Assembly: GCA_017622995.1 (NCBI GenBank)
Contig: JAGAQA010000060.1
Span: 1-39,425 of the forward strand
DNA: 39,425 nucleotides
DNA from: Oscillospiraceae bacterium
GTDB taxonomy: Bacteria; Bacillota; Clostridia; Oscillospirales; Oscillospiraceae
Reading direction: 5' to 3'
The notes beneath the pieces were generated by a model. It had not been told where the DNA came from and did not search any database. It was given only the letters and a program-made list of their open reading frames with translations. Position numbers and translations under genes: made by a program. Every line of letters starts with the position of its first letter. Positions within the stretch are counted from its first letter, which is position 1. Positions 7,351-14,237 of this stretch are shown one piece after another.

Positions 7351-8111
7351 TAGCCAAACCTCCCGGTGATGTAGTCTTCGGTTCGCTTTTCCTTGGGATA
7401 GGAAAACACCTGCTGGGTTTTGCCGAATTCGATCAGGTCGCCCAGCAGAAAAAAGGCGGTGTAGTCCGATACCCGGGTGGCCTGCTGCATATTGTGGGTA
7501 ACCACAACAACGGTATACTTCTTTTTCAGATACTCCATCAGGTCCTCAATTTTGGCGGTGGAGATGGGGTCCAGGGCGGAGGTGGGCTCGTCCATCAGGA
7601 GCACCTCCGGCTCCACGGCCAGAGCCCGGGCGATGCAAAGCCGCTGCTGCTGCCCGCCGGAAAGACCCAGGGCGGACTTTTTCAGCCGGTCCTTCACTTC
7701 CTCCCAGATGGCGGCGCCCCGGAGGCTTTCCTCCACAATTTCATCCAGCCGGGCCTTGCTTCGGATGCCATGGACCCGGGGGCCGTAGGCCACATTGTCG
7801 TAGATGCTCATGGGGAAGGGGTTGGGCTGCTGGAATACCATGCCCACCCGGCGGCGCAGGGCAGTGGTATCCACATTTGGCCCGTAAATCTGTTCCCCGT
7901 CCAGCAGCACCTGGCCGGAGATGCGGACCCCCTCAACCAGATCATTCATCCGGTTCAGGGTTTTCAGGAAGGTGGATTTGCCGCAGCCGGAGGGACCGAT
8001 GAAGGCGGTAACGGCCCCGGCCGGAATATCCATGTTGATGTTTTTCAGCGCGTGATTGGAACCATAGTACAGGTTCAGATTACGGACACAGATTTTTGTC
8101 TCAGACTGCAT
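7350..8111 (-). CDS. pstB: Phosphate ABC transporter ATP-binding protein PstB
   Basis: 253 residues, standard for PstB. Walker A is GPSGCGKST, the Q-loop lies in [16 protein letters not shown], the ABC signature is LSGGQQQRL, Walker B is [12 protein letters not shown] and the H-loop is VVTHNM. The run [14 protein letters not shown] is diagnostic for PstB. The protein sits on the inner face of the membrane and powers phosphate import through PstC-PstA. It starts one base after the end of pstA and overlaps phoU. Confidence 0.97.
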   Translation of the reverse strand: MQSETKICVRNLNLYYGSNHALKNINMDIPAGAVTAFIGPSGCGKSTFLKTLNRMNDLVEGVRISGQVLLDGEQIYGPNVDTTALRRRVGMVFQQPNPFPMSIYDNVAYGPRVHGIRSKARLDEIVEESLRGAAIWEEVKDRLKKSALGLSGGQQQRLCIARALAVEPEVLLMDEPTSALDPISTAKIEDLMEYLKKKYTVVVVTHNMQQATRVSDYTAFFLLGDLIEFGKTQQVFSYPKEKRTEDYITGRFG

Positions 8112-8112
8112 A

Positions 8113-8985
8113 TCAGTTTCTCCTTGGGTCCAGCCTGGCGGCCAGACGTTTGGTTGTCAGGTTGATGCACAGCACCAGCACCAGCAGCACCACGGCGATG
8201 CCGAAGGCGGTATCAAAGTCGCCCTCACTGGTGGCGCTGAGATAGAGCTGGATGGTCAGGGTGCCGCCGGAGTGGAAGACCTTGGAAAAGAGCTTTCCCA
8301 GGGTTTTGGGCAGGGCCTTGGCGCTGCCTGCGGTAAACAGAAGGGCGGCGGATTCGCCCACGATCCGCCCAATGGCCAGAATGGCGCCGGTGAGAATGCC
8401 CGGGGCGGCGCTGGGCAGCAGGACGGTGCGGATCATGTACCATTTTCCGGCCCCTAGCCCAAGAGCGCCGCTGCGGTAGCTTGCGGGGACGGTTTTCAGG
8501 GCCTCCTGGGTGTTTCGTGTGATGAGGGGCAGCACCATGAGGATCAGGGTAAGGCTGCCCGTCAGCAGGGAGTAGCCCAGACCCAGGGTCTCGCCGAAGA
8601 ACATACTTCCGAAGAGACCGAAGATGATGGAGGGAATGCCGGACAGGGTTTCCGTGGCGAATTCGATGGAGGAAACCAACCTGCCGGGCCTGGCGTATTC
8701 ATTCAGATATACCGCCGCCCCCACACCCAGCGGGGTGGCGATCAGCATGGTGATCAGGACGATGATCAGGGTGTTCAGCAGATTTCCCGCGATGCCCACG
8801 GTGCCCTTCAGAACAGAGGTTACGGTGGTAAGAAACTGCCAGTTGACTTGCCCGATGCCTTTGATCAGAACGTAGGCAAGCAGAACCACCAGCAGTGCCA
8901 CCGAAAGCCCGGCACACAGATAGACAAGTCCATAGAGAAAGATGTCCATAGGACGCTTTTTGGAAACAGTCAGGGGCTCATCCAT
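8113..8985 (-). CDS. pstA: Phosphate ABC transporter permease PstA
   Basis: 290 residues with about six membrane helices; the first is at residues 14-38. The EAA-loop that docks onto PstB is seen in [20 protein letters not shown], and [11 protein letters not shown] is typical of PstA. ATG 8985 has GGAGAG about 7 bases upstream and overlaps the end of pstC by 8 bases. Forms the channel with PstC. Confidence 0.95.
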   Translation of the reverse strand: MDEPLTVSKKRPMDIFLYGLVYLCAGLSVALLVVLLAYVLIKGIGQVNWQFLTTVTSVLKGTVGIAGNLLNTLIIVLITMLIATPLGVGAAVYLNEYARPGRLVSSIEFATETLSGIPSIIFGLFGSMFFGETLGLGYSLLTGSLTLILMVLPLITRNTQEALKTVPASYRSGALGLGAGKWYMIRTVLLPSAAPGILTGAILAIGRIVGESAALLFTAGSAKALPKTLGKLFSKVFHSGGTLTIQLYLSATSEGDFDTAFGIAVVLLVLVLCINLTTKRLAARLDPRRN

Positions 8986-9907
8986 TGCCTTTCTCTCCTT
9001 TCCGGCGCATTTTCAGCAGTATCAGGTTTACGGCAAGAATAAACAGATAGAGAACAAGGCCCACGGTAAACAGCACCTGCCGGTGGGTTCCCTCGGCATA
9101 GCCCATTTCGCTGACCAGCTGGGTGGTCAGGAACCGGACGGAATGGAAGGGCAGGGGCAGATTCACAGAGCCGCCGGCCACCATGTTGATGGCCATGGCC
9201 TCGCCCAGAGCACGGCCGATGCCCAGCACTACGCCGGTGAGAATTCCGGAGCGGGCGGCGGGAACGGTCACCTTGAAAATGGTCTGCATCTTGCTGGCAC
9301 CCAGGGCCAGGGAAGCGGCCCGCAGAGAATCGGGCACTGCCCGGAGGGAGGAAGCGCTGACGCTGATGACGGTGGGCAGAATCATGATGGCCAGCACCAC
9401 CACGGCGGAAAGCAGGTTGGCGCCGCCGGTGAACTGATGGGTTTGGGAGCCCGCGAAAATCAGCTTTTCCAGCCGATACATGGCGGGGTTCAGCACCATC
9501 ATACCCACCAGGCCGTAGATCACGGAGGGAATGGCGGCCAGCAGCTCCACGGCGGGTTCCACCAGAGCGGCCGTTTTCTTCCCGGAAACCTCCGTGAGAA
9601 ACACCGCGGTAAACAGGCCCAGGGGCACGCCCAGCGCAACGCTGAGGGCGGTGCCCACCAGGGAGGAGAGGATGATATAGGCAATTCCAAACCTGGGCTC
9701 GCTGGCTGTGGGCTTCCAGATGGTGCCAAACAGCAGGTCTTTCACGCCGATTTTGCCCAAAGCGGGCAGACCCTTGGCGAACATATAGAAGGTGATGGCA
9801 CATACCGCAAAGATTGCGGCCACCGCGCAAATGAAAAGGAGGGCCCGGGCCACCGCTTCAGCGGTATTGTGCCTGTGGCCCGGTTTGCCCTCGGTTCTAT
9901 GATTCAT
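8978..9907 (-). CDS. pstC: Phosphate ABC transporter permease PstC
   Basis: 309 residues with six predicted membrane helices, the first at about residues 20-45. The segment AIPSVIYGLVGMMVLNP and the docking loop DSLRAASLALGASKMQTIFK are characteristic of PstC. ATG 9907 follows the TAA of pstS without a gap (TAAATG), so the two are translationally coupled. Pairs with PstA in the inner membrane. Confidence 0.95.
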   Translation of the reverse strand: MNHRTEGKPGHRHNTAEAVARALLFICAVAAIFAVCAITFYMFAKGLPALGKIGVKDLLFGTIWKPTASEPRFGIAYIILSSLVGTALSVALGVPLGLFTAVFLTEVSGKKTAALVEPAVELLAAIPSVIYGLVGMMVLNPAMYRLEKLIFAGSQTHQFTGGANLLSAVVVLAIMILPTVISVSASSLRAVPDSLRAASLALGASKMQTIFKVTVPAARSGILTGVVLGIGRALGEAMAINMVAGGSVNLPLPFHSVRFLTTQLVSEMGYAEGTHRQVLFTVGLVLYLFILAVNLILLKMRRKGEKGNG

Positions 9908-10810
9908 TTACTGGGGAAGGATCAGGCCCAGACCCTGAATGACAGCCTTGCCTTCGTCGGAGGCAATGTACTGGAACCAGGTTTTCACAGCCTCATTCTG
10001 CTCTTCGATGGTGCCCTTGGTGGCCATGACAAAGGGACGGGACAGCTTATAGGAACCGGCTACAATGTTCTCTTCCGTGGGAGCCACTCCGTTCAGGGCA
10101 ATGGCGGCTACCGTGCCGTCCACCACATCCAGGGAGACATAGCCGATGGAGCCGGGGGTTGCGGCAACCTTGGCCAGAACACCGCCGGTGGAGTCCAGCT
10201 CCTGGGCGTAGACACACTGGTCTTCGATTTTCATCAGCTCTTCAAAAGCGCCCCGGGTGCCGGAACCGGCCTCTCTGCCGATGACCACAATGGCCGCGTC
10301 CTCGCCGCCCAGGTCCTTCCAGTTGGTGATTTTGCCAGTGTAGACATCGGCTAGCTGTTCACTGGTCAGATCGGTTACGGGATTTGCCTTGTCGGTGATG
10401 ACGGCGATGCCGTCGATGGCAACCACATTCTCCACGGCGCCGGCTTCCTTTTCGCCGTCCTTCAGGCTGCGGGAGGAGTTGCCGATGTCGGTTTTGCCGC
10501 CGGCCAGGGCTTCCAGACCGGCACCGGAACCGGTGTACTCTGCGGTGACGGTGATGTCGGGATAGGCTTCCTCAAAGCTTTCCATCATGGCCTCGCACAG
10601 CTTCTGCATGGAAGTGGAGCCTGCCAGGCAGACGCTGCCGGTGACCTTCTTAGCTGCGGGCGCTTCCGCAGCGGCTTCGGTAGGAGCAGTGGTGACGGCT
10701 GCGGCAGGAGCAGCGGTGGTTGCGGTAGGTTCGGTTTTTGCGCCGCAGGCGGTCATGGTCAGCAGAGCCGCCACGGACAGAATTGCGGCAAGAATTTTCT
10801 TGGTATTCAT
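9908..10810 (-). CDS. pstS: Phosphate-binding lipoprotein PstS
   Basis: 300 residues. A lipoprotein signal peptide (MNTKKILAAILSVAALLTMT) ends in a lipobox with Cys22, followed by an Ala/Thr/Pro-rich linker (about residues 24-55) that lifts the binding domain off the membrane. The phosphate-binding motifs are AGSTSM, YTGSGAG, IGNSSR and REAGSGTRGAF. It captures phosphate outside the cell for PstCAB. GGAGG stands 8 bases before ATG 10810. It is the first gene of the operon, and its upstream region (10811-11037) holds the promoter and a striking 20-bp inverted repeat. Confidence 0.96.
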   Translation of the reverse strand: MNTKKILAAILSVAALLTMTACGAKTEPTATTAAPAAAVTTAPTEAAAEAPAAKKVTGSVCLAGSTSMQKLCEAMMESFEEAYPDITVTAEYTGSGAGLEALAGGKTDIGNSSRSLKDGEKEAGAVENVVAIDGIAVITDKANPVTDLTSEQLADVYTGKITNWKDLGGEDAAIVVIGREAGSGTRGAFEELMKIEDQCVYAQELDSTGGVLAKVAATPGSIGYVSLDVVDGTVAAIALNGVAPTEENIVAGSYKLSRPFVMATKGTIEEQNEAVKTWFQYIASDEGKAVIQGLGLILPQ

Positions 10811-10851
10811 TTTGTTACCTCCAAATTTGCTTTGTTTTTGTTTACGGGGGT

Positions 10852-10880
10852 ATCATACGACCGCCGCGTAAAATGGGAAA
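10852..10880 (-). promoter_or_regulatory. Candidate pst operon promoter
   Basis: On the minus strand TATGAT (complement of 10852-10857) lies 42 bases before pstS; the -35 position (10875-10880, TTTCCC) is poor, as is common for promoters activated by a PhoB/PhoP-type regulator. I could not identify repeated PHO boxes with confidence. Confidence 0.35.
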
Positions 10881-10936
10881 GCAGAGGAAGGTAATGCTTA
10901 TGTAAAAAATTTGGAGGGTAGGTAAATTGGGCTTCA

Positions 10937-10979
10937 ACAGGATTTCCATATTTGTCATTGACAAATATGGAAATCCTGT
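10937..10979. repeat. Perfect 20-bp inverted repeat with a 3-base loop
   Basis: Positions 10937-10956 are the exact reverse complement of 10960-10979, with ATT between. It lies between the divergent pstS and HTH genes, upstream of both promoters. There is no T-run on either side, so it is not an ordinary terminator. It may be an operator, a cruciform, or a small palindromic mobile repeat. Confidence 0.85.
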
Positions 10980-10987
10980 CGCGCTGT

Positions 10988-11016
10988 TTGAGGGCTTATG
11001 ATAAGTTATATATGAC
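10988..11016 (+). promoter_or_regulatory. Candidate promoter of the tandem-HTH gene
   Basis: TTGAGG (10988-10993), 17 bases, TATGAC (11011-11016), within an AT-rich stretch starting 8 bases after the inverted repeat. Confidence 0.4.
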
Positions 11017-11040
11017 ATATTTTGGATGGGGGAATGGTTT

Positions 11041-11598
11041 GTGACATTTCAGGAGCTGCTGAATGACTATCTGACACAACTGGGGTGTACCGCCAGAGAG
11101 CTGTCTGCCGCCAGCGGCATTTCTGCTCCTGTAATCAGCCGATACCGGGGCGGCAGCCACAGCCCGGACCTGACGCAATGCCGGAAATTGGCCGCCGGGA
11201 TTGCCGCCCTTGCGGCGGAACGCGGGCTGGAGGAAATCACCCGGGAATCGGTGGAGAGCGCTTTCCGGGATGCCTTGACCTGCCCGGAGGGCTTTGACAG
11301 AAAGCGCTTCTGTCACAATCTCAACGAACTGCTGGACGCCTTTTCCATCGGCAATACAGAGCTTGCCCGGTATCTGAGCTATGACGCTTCCTACCTTTCC
11401 CGGATTCGCTCCGGCCAGAGAACGCCCCGGGATACCGCCGCCTTTGCTCTGAGCGTGGGGCGGTTTGTTGCCCGCCGCTGCCAGAGCGTGGGGGAGCTGG
11501 AACAGCTTGGGGCACTGATTCGCAATGACACTCATTTCTTGCATTTTTTCGGGTATTACCAGCACCTTTTCCCTGTTTCAACTCTTGATTCGCATTGA
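11041..11598 (+). CDS. DNA-binding protein with two helix-turn-helix domains
   Basis: 185 residues from GTG 11041, which has GGATGGGGG (11024-11032) about 8 bases upstream; ATG 11026 has no site. Two XRE-like HTH units are visible: residues about 5-50 (TARELSAASGISAPVISRYRGG) read in two parts as TARELSAASGIS and APVISRYRGG, and about 95-140 (NTELARYLSYDASYLSRIRSG, likewise). It lacks a sensor or enzymatic domain. The end is close to a repetitive inverted sequence beginning at 11597, and the last residues (FPVSTLDSH) look arbitrary, so the gene may have lost a C-terminal part when that repeat arrived. It may regulate a neighbour, but nothing in the sequence names the target. Confidence 0.7.
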   Translation: MTFQELLNDYLTQLGCTARELSAASGISAPVISRYRGGSHSPDLTQCRKLAAGIAALAAERGLEEITRESVESAFRDALTCPEGFDRKRFCHNLNELLDAFSIGNTELARYLSYDASYLSRIRSGQRTPRDTAAFALSVGRFVARRCQSVGELEQLGALIRNDTHFLHFFGYYQHLFPVSTLDSH

Positions 11599-11692
11599 TA
11601 GATAAAAAATAAGAGATAATAGATAATAGAGAATAGGGAAGAAAAAACTTCTATCTATTCGATATTATCTCTTATCTCTTATCTCTTATCTG
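11597..11692. repeat. Imperfect inverted repeat built of GATAATA / TATTATC units
   Basis: A purine-rich arm (11597-11641) of GATAA/GATAATA steps is followed by six A and a complementary arm (11648-11692) of TTATCTC steps. The ending TTATCTGAGACCC (11686-11698) recurs in slightly changed form at 13788-13800 (TTATCTGAGCCC), so it is a dispersed repeat. The rest of the gap to 11778 holds nothing recognisable. Confidence 0.6.
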
Positions 11693-11778
11693 AGACCCGC
11701 CGTCGGTGAATCCAATTCCTTGGTTGCCTGATTGCGGAAAAAAGGGGAGCGGATTACGCTACAACATATTAAGGGACC

Positions 11779-13449
11779 CTAATCGGCGGGGACGAACTGC
11801 CTCTGGAAGGTATCCACGGGCACCGGCTTGGAAAAATAGTACCCCTGAATGGTGTCCACACCGCACTGGCGCACGATTTCACACTGCTCCTGGCTTTCCA
11901 CGCCCTCGGCGCATACCTGGGAGCCGCAGATTTCTGCCAGTTCGTTCATTACTCCGATGAGCCGGACGGCTTTCCCGCCCTTGGCAATGTTGTCCACAAA
12001 TACCTTGTCGATCTTTACCACGTCAAATTTCAGCTGGTTCAGAATGTCCATGGAGGAATAGCCCGTTCCGAAATCATCAATGGCGAAGCGCACCCCCAGG
12101 TCGCGCAGCTCAGAGATGATTGTGCCCAGGCGGCTGATGTCCAGCAGCCGGCACCGCTCGGTGATTTCCAGGCACAGATTCTCCGGCGGATACGCTGCTG
12201 CCGTCAGATTCCGCTTGACCATCTCCACAAAGGAATGCTGCTTGAGCTGCTCGTAGGCAATGTTGACGTTTAGTTCGAACGCCGGGCAGCTTGTCAGGAA
12301 GGGCTTCGTGTCCTCCATGGCCCTGCGCAGAATCCATTCGCCCAGCTTCACAAAGGCCGGGTCGTTTTCAATGATGGGGATGAACCGGTTGGGCGGAACC
12401 AGGCCGTACTCCGGGCTGCGCCAGCGAAGCAGGGCCTCGCAGCCGCTCAGGGTGTGGGTATTGGCATCCATAATCGGCTGGTAGTACAGCAGAAAGCCCT
12501 GGCAGTCATGCTCGATGCTCCGGCGGATGGTGTTAATCAGGGTCATCAGGTTTGTGCGGGTTTCGTCAATCTCGTTTCGGAAAATCTGAAGCGCTCCGTT
12601 GCCCCGCTCCCGGGACAGGTTGTACGCATAGCCCAGGCAGGAGAACATGGCCTGGGGGTTAACATCAAAGGTATCGATTTCCAGTGCGCTGCCACATACC
12701 TGCAGATTGGGATGATAGCCGTCAATCTCCAGCCTCTCGCAGATGTGCTGCCGCACCGTTTCGTATCGCCCGGCCAGCTGTTCCATGGTCAGCGAGCGGG
12801 TCAGCAGCACAAAGCGCACCCCATCCGCCCGGTACAGCACACCCTCGTTGCAGAAAATCTGCTTCAGCTCCTGCACCAGCTTGTGGATGACGATATTTCC
12901 GAAATCATAGCCCCACATTTCATTGATCGTGGAGAACCGCTTGATGCCGATCATCATGATGTTGGCCCTGGCCTGCTTGCTGTACAGCGCGTCCAGGTGC
13001 TGGAACAGGCCGTACTGGTTTTGCAGTCCCGTCAGGGAATCCACACTGTTCACCAGACCGTTGTTCCGGATCGACCCGGCGAAATACAGGGGCTGCCCGT
13101 CGGAACCGCGGATCACCGTGCCCCGGCAGGTGCACACCACATACTGACCGTCCCGGTTTCTGGCACGGTACTGCATATCATGCCAGCCAACCTGGCCGGA
13201 AAAAATGGCATCAATACTCTGGCTGTAGTTTTCCCGATCCTCCGGGAGAATGTGCGCTTCCCAGATCTTGCCGCAGCCCACCATGTACTCTCCCGGAAGG
13301 CCAAAATAGGTGATGGCCTCGGCTGACCAGCGGGAATAGTCGTACGCCAGGTCGCAGAGATACACATATGCGCCTTCCGCCACAATCTCAAACGCGCGGA
13401 ATAGTTCATCCAGATACTCTTTTCTGCTGGGTTCCATTTCATATTCCAT
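11779..13449 (-). CDS. Cyclic-di-GMP phosphodiesterase (PAS - degenerate GGDEF - EAL)
   Basis: 556 residues, no membrane segment. A PAS-like domain (about 20-125) is followed by a GGDEF domain (about 130-290) in which the signature is replaced by ADGVR (in YRADGVRFVLLT), so cyclase activity is lost. The EAL domain (about 300-550) keeps the metal and catalytic residues: EALLRW, the Asn of NVNIAY, EITERC, DDFGTGYSS, VKIDK and EGVES. It should hydrolyse c-di-GMP to pGpG, with the PAS and dead GGDEF domains as sensors. The start is uncertain: ATG 13449 has a GAGG about 12 bases away, but an overlapping frame from ATG 13520 reads a protein-like N-terminus (MKWQVYGKNGYWFYDDM), so a frameshift is possible. 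Confidence 0.88.
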   Translation of the reverse strand: MEYEMEPSRKEYLDELFRAFEIVAEGAYVYLCDLAYDYSRWSAEAITYFGLPGEYMVGCGKIWEAHILPEDRENYSQSIDAIFSGQVGWHDMQYRARNRDGQYVVCTCRGTVIRGSDGQPLYFAGSIRNNGLVNSVDSLTGLQNQYGLFQHLDALYSKQARANIMMIGIKRFSTINEMWGYDFGNIVIHKLVQELKQIFCNEGVLYRADGVRFVLLTRSLTMEQLAGRYETVRQHICERLEIDGYHPNLQVCGSALEIDTFDVNPQAMFSCLGYAYNLSRERGNGALQIFRNEIDETRTNLMTLINTIRRSIEHDCQGFLLYYQPIMDANTHTLSGCEALLRWRSPEYGLVPPNRFIPIIENDPAFVKLGEWILRRAMEDTKPFLTSCPAFELNVNIAYEQLKQHSFVEMVKRNLTAAAYPPENLCLEITERCRLLDISRLGTIISELRDLGVRFAIDDFGTGYSSMDILNQLKFDVVKIDKVFVDNIAKGGKAVRLIGVMNELAEICGSQVCAEGVESQEQCEIVRQCGVDTIQGYYFSKPVPVDTFQRQFVPAD

Positions 13450-13532
13450 ACGCGCCAGCCCTCTTTCGTCATATCGTCATAAAACCAGTAGCCGTTTTTG
13501 CCATAAACCTGCCACTTCATCTTTTCTTGGTT

Positions 13533-13560
13533 ATATTAGCACTTTGAACAGAATTGTCAA
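13533..13560 (-). promoter_or_regulatory. Predicted promoter of the EAL gene
   Basis: On the minus strand a perfect TTGACA (complement of 13555-13560), 16 bases, TAATAT (13533-13538). Transcription would begin near 13525, just before the ATG at 13520 of the overlapping upstream frame. Confidence 0.55.
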
Positions 13561-13626
13561 CAGGCCTTTGAAAAAAACTGTGCATCATTGCGGCGCTTCG
13601 CCGAATTTGCCGACTGCATTTTGCCT

Positions 13627-13766
13627 GTGCGGGCAACAGGACTCGATCAAATCAGGGAGCAAACGCCGTCCAGCCGGCGTTTGGCAATGCCCCACCGGGG
13701 CATTGCATTGAAGTGGGTTCGAGTCCAATGCCGTTACCATCAAAAAAGCACCCCTGAAGGGGTGCT
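13627..13766. repeat. tRNA-Leu 3'-end repeat unit A
   Basis: Begins with 20 bases identical to the tRNA-Leu 3' end (13627-13646). The inner element is bounded by GGACTCGA (13639-13646) and its reverse complement TCGAGTCC (13719-13726) and contains two hairpins (13660-13668 with 13675-13683; 13684-13693 with 13697-13706). It ends with the stem GCACCCC/GGGGTGC; the following T-run is replaced by a GATAATA-type repeat at 13767-13796 and a small GCCCC/GGGGC hairpin (13797-13809). Confidence 0.85.
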
Positions 13767-13816
13767 GTTATCTATTCCTTATTATCTATTATCTGAGCCC
13801 CGAAGGGGCGTTTCCG

Positions 13817-13961
13817 GTGCGGGCAACAGGACTCGATCAAATTAAGGAGCAAACGCCGTCCAGCCGGCGTTTGGCAATGCCCCGCCGGGGCATTGCATTG
13901 AAGTGGGTTCGAGTCCAATGCCGTTACCACCAAAAAAGCACCCCTGAAGGGGTGCTTTTTT
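13817..13961. repeat. tRNA-Leu 3'-end repeat unit B
   Basis: Same plan as unit A: tRNA-Leu 3' end 13817-13836, inner inverted ends GGACTCGA (13829-13836) and TCGAGTCC (13909-13916), two internal hairpins, then a complete bidirectional terminator hairpin 13933-13961. It differs from unit A at only a few positions in the core. Confidence 0.85.
13933..13961. terminator. Bidirectional terminator hairpin in repeat unit B
   Basis: AAAAAAGCACCCC, a TGAA loop, then GGGGTGCTTTTTT: a perfect stem with a T-run on both strands. Confidence 0.8.
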
Positions 13962-13965
13962 GATG

Positions 13966-14114
13966 GTGCGGGCAACAGGACTCGATCAAATCAGGGAGCA
14001 AACGCCGTCCAGCCGGCGTTTGGCAATGCCCCACTGGGGTATTGCATTGAAGTGGGTTCGAGTCCTGCCGCTGAATCCGACCAACAAAAAAGAGCCCGCA
14101 AAGGGCTCTTTTTT
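13966..14114. repeat. tRNA-Leu 3'-end repeat unit C
   Basis: tRNA-Leu 3' end 13966-13985, inner ends GGACTCGA (13978-13985) and TCGAGTCC (14058-14065). The second internal hairpin has a C-to-T change (GGGGTATTGC) that keeps pairing as G-T. The right flank after TCGAGTCC differs from units A and B (TGCCGCTGAATCCGACCA), and the terminal hairpin has a different stem. Confidence 0.85.
14086..14114. terminator. Bidirectional terminator after tRNA-Leu
   Basis: AAAAAAGAGCCC (14086-14097), GCAAA loop, GGGCTCTTTTTT (14103-14114). On the minus strand it lies two bases after the CCA end of tRNA-Leu and should terminate it. Confidence 0.85.
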
Positions 14115-14116
14115 GT

Positions 14117-14199
14117 TGGTGCGGGCAACAGGACTCGAACCTGCACGCTTACGCAGTGGAACCTAAATCCACCGAGTCTACCAATTCCACCATGCCCGC
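14117..14199 (-). tRNA. tRNA-Leu, anticodon UAG, CCA encoded
   Basis: The minus strand starts GCGGGCA at 14199 and ends TGCCCGC-A-CCA at 14117. The acceptor pairs over 7 bases, the anticodon stem is GTGGA/TCCAC with loop TTTAGGT giving anticodon TAG (reads CUA and probably other CUN codons), a long variable arm is typical of class II tRNA-Leu, and the T-loop is TTCGAGT. The terminator 14086-14114 follows at once. The last 20 bases before CCA are repeated three times further downstream. Confidence 0.97.
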
Positions 14200-14237
14200 G
14201 GATACGCGTTTCAGTCTACCATGAAGGGAATGGTTTG

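Noticed and set aside
13627-14114. CRISPR array
   Set aside because: Only three units, spaced 149-190 bases, with the same core in each; no short repeat with unique spacers and no cas genes.
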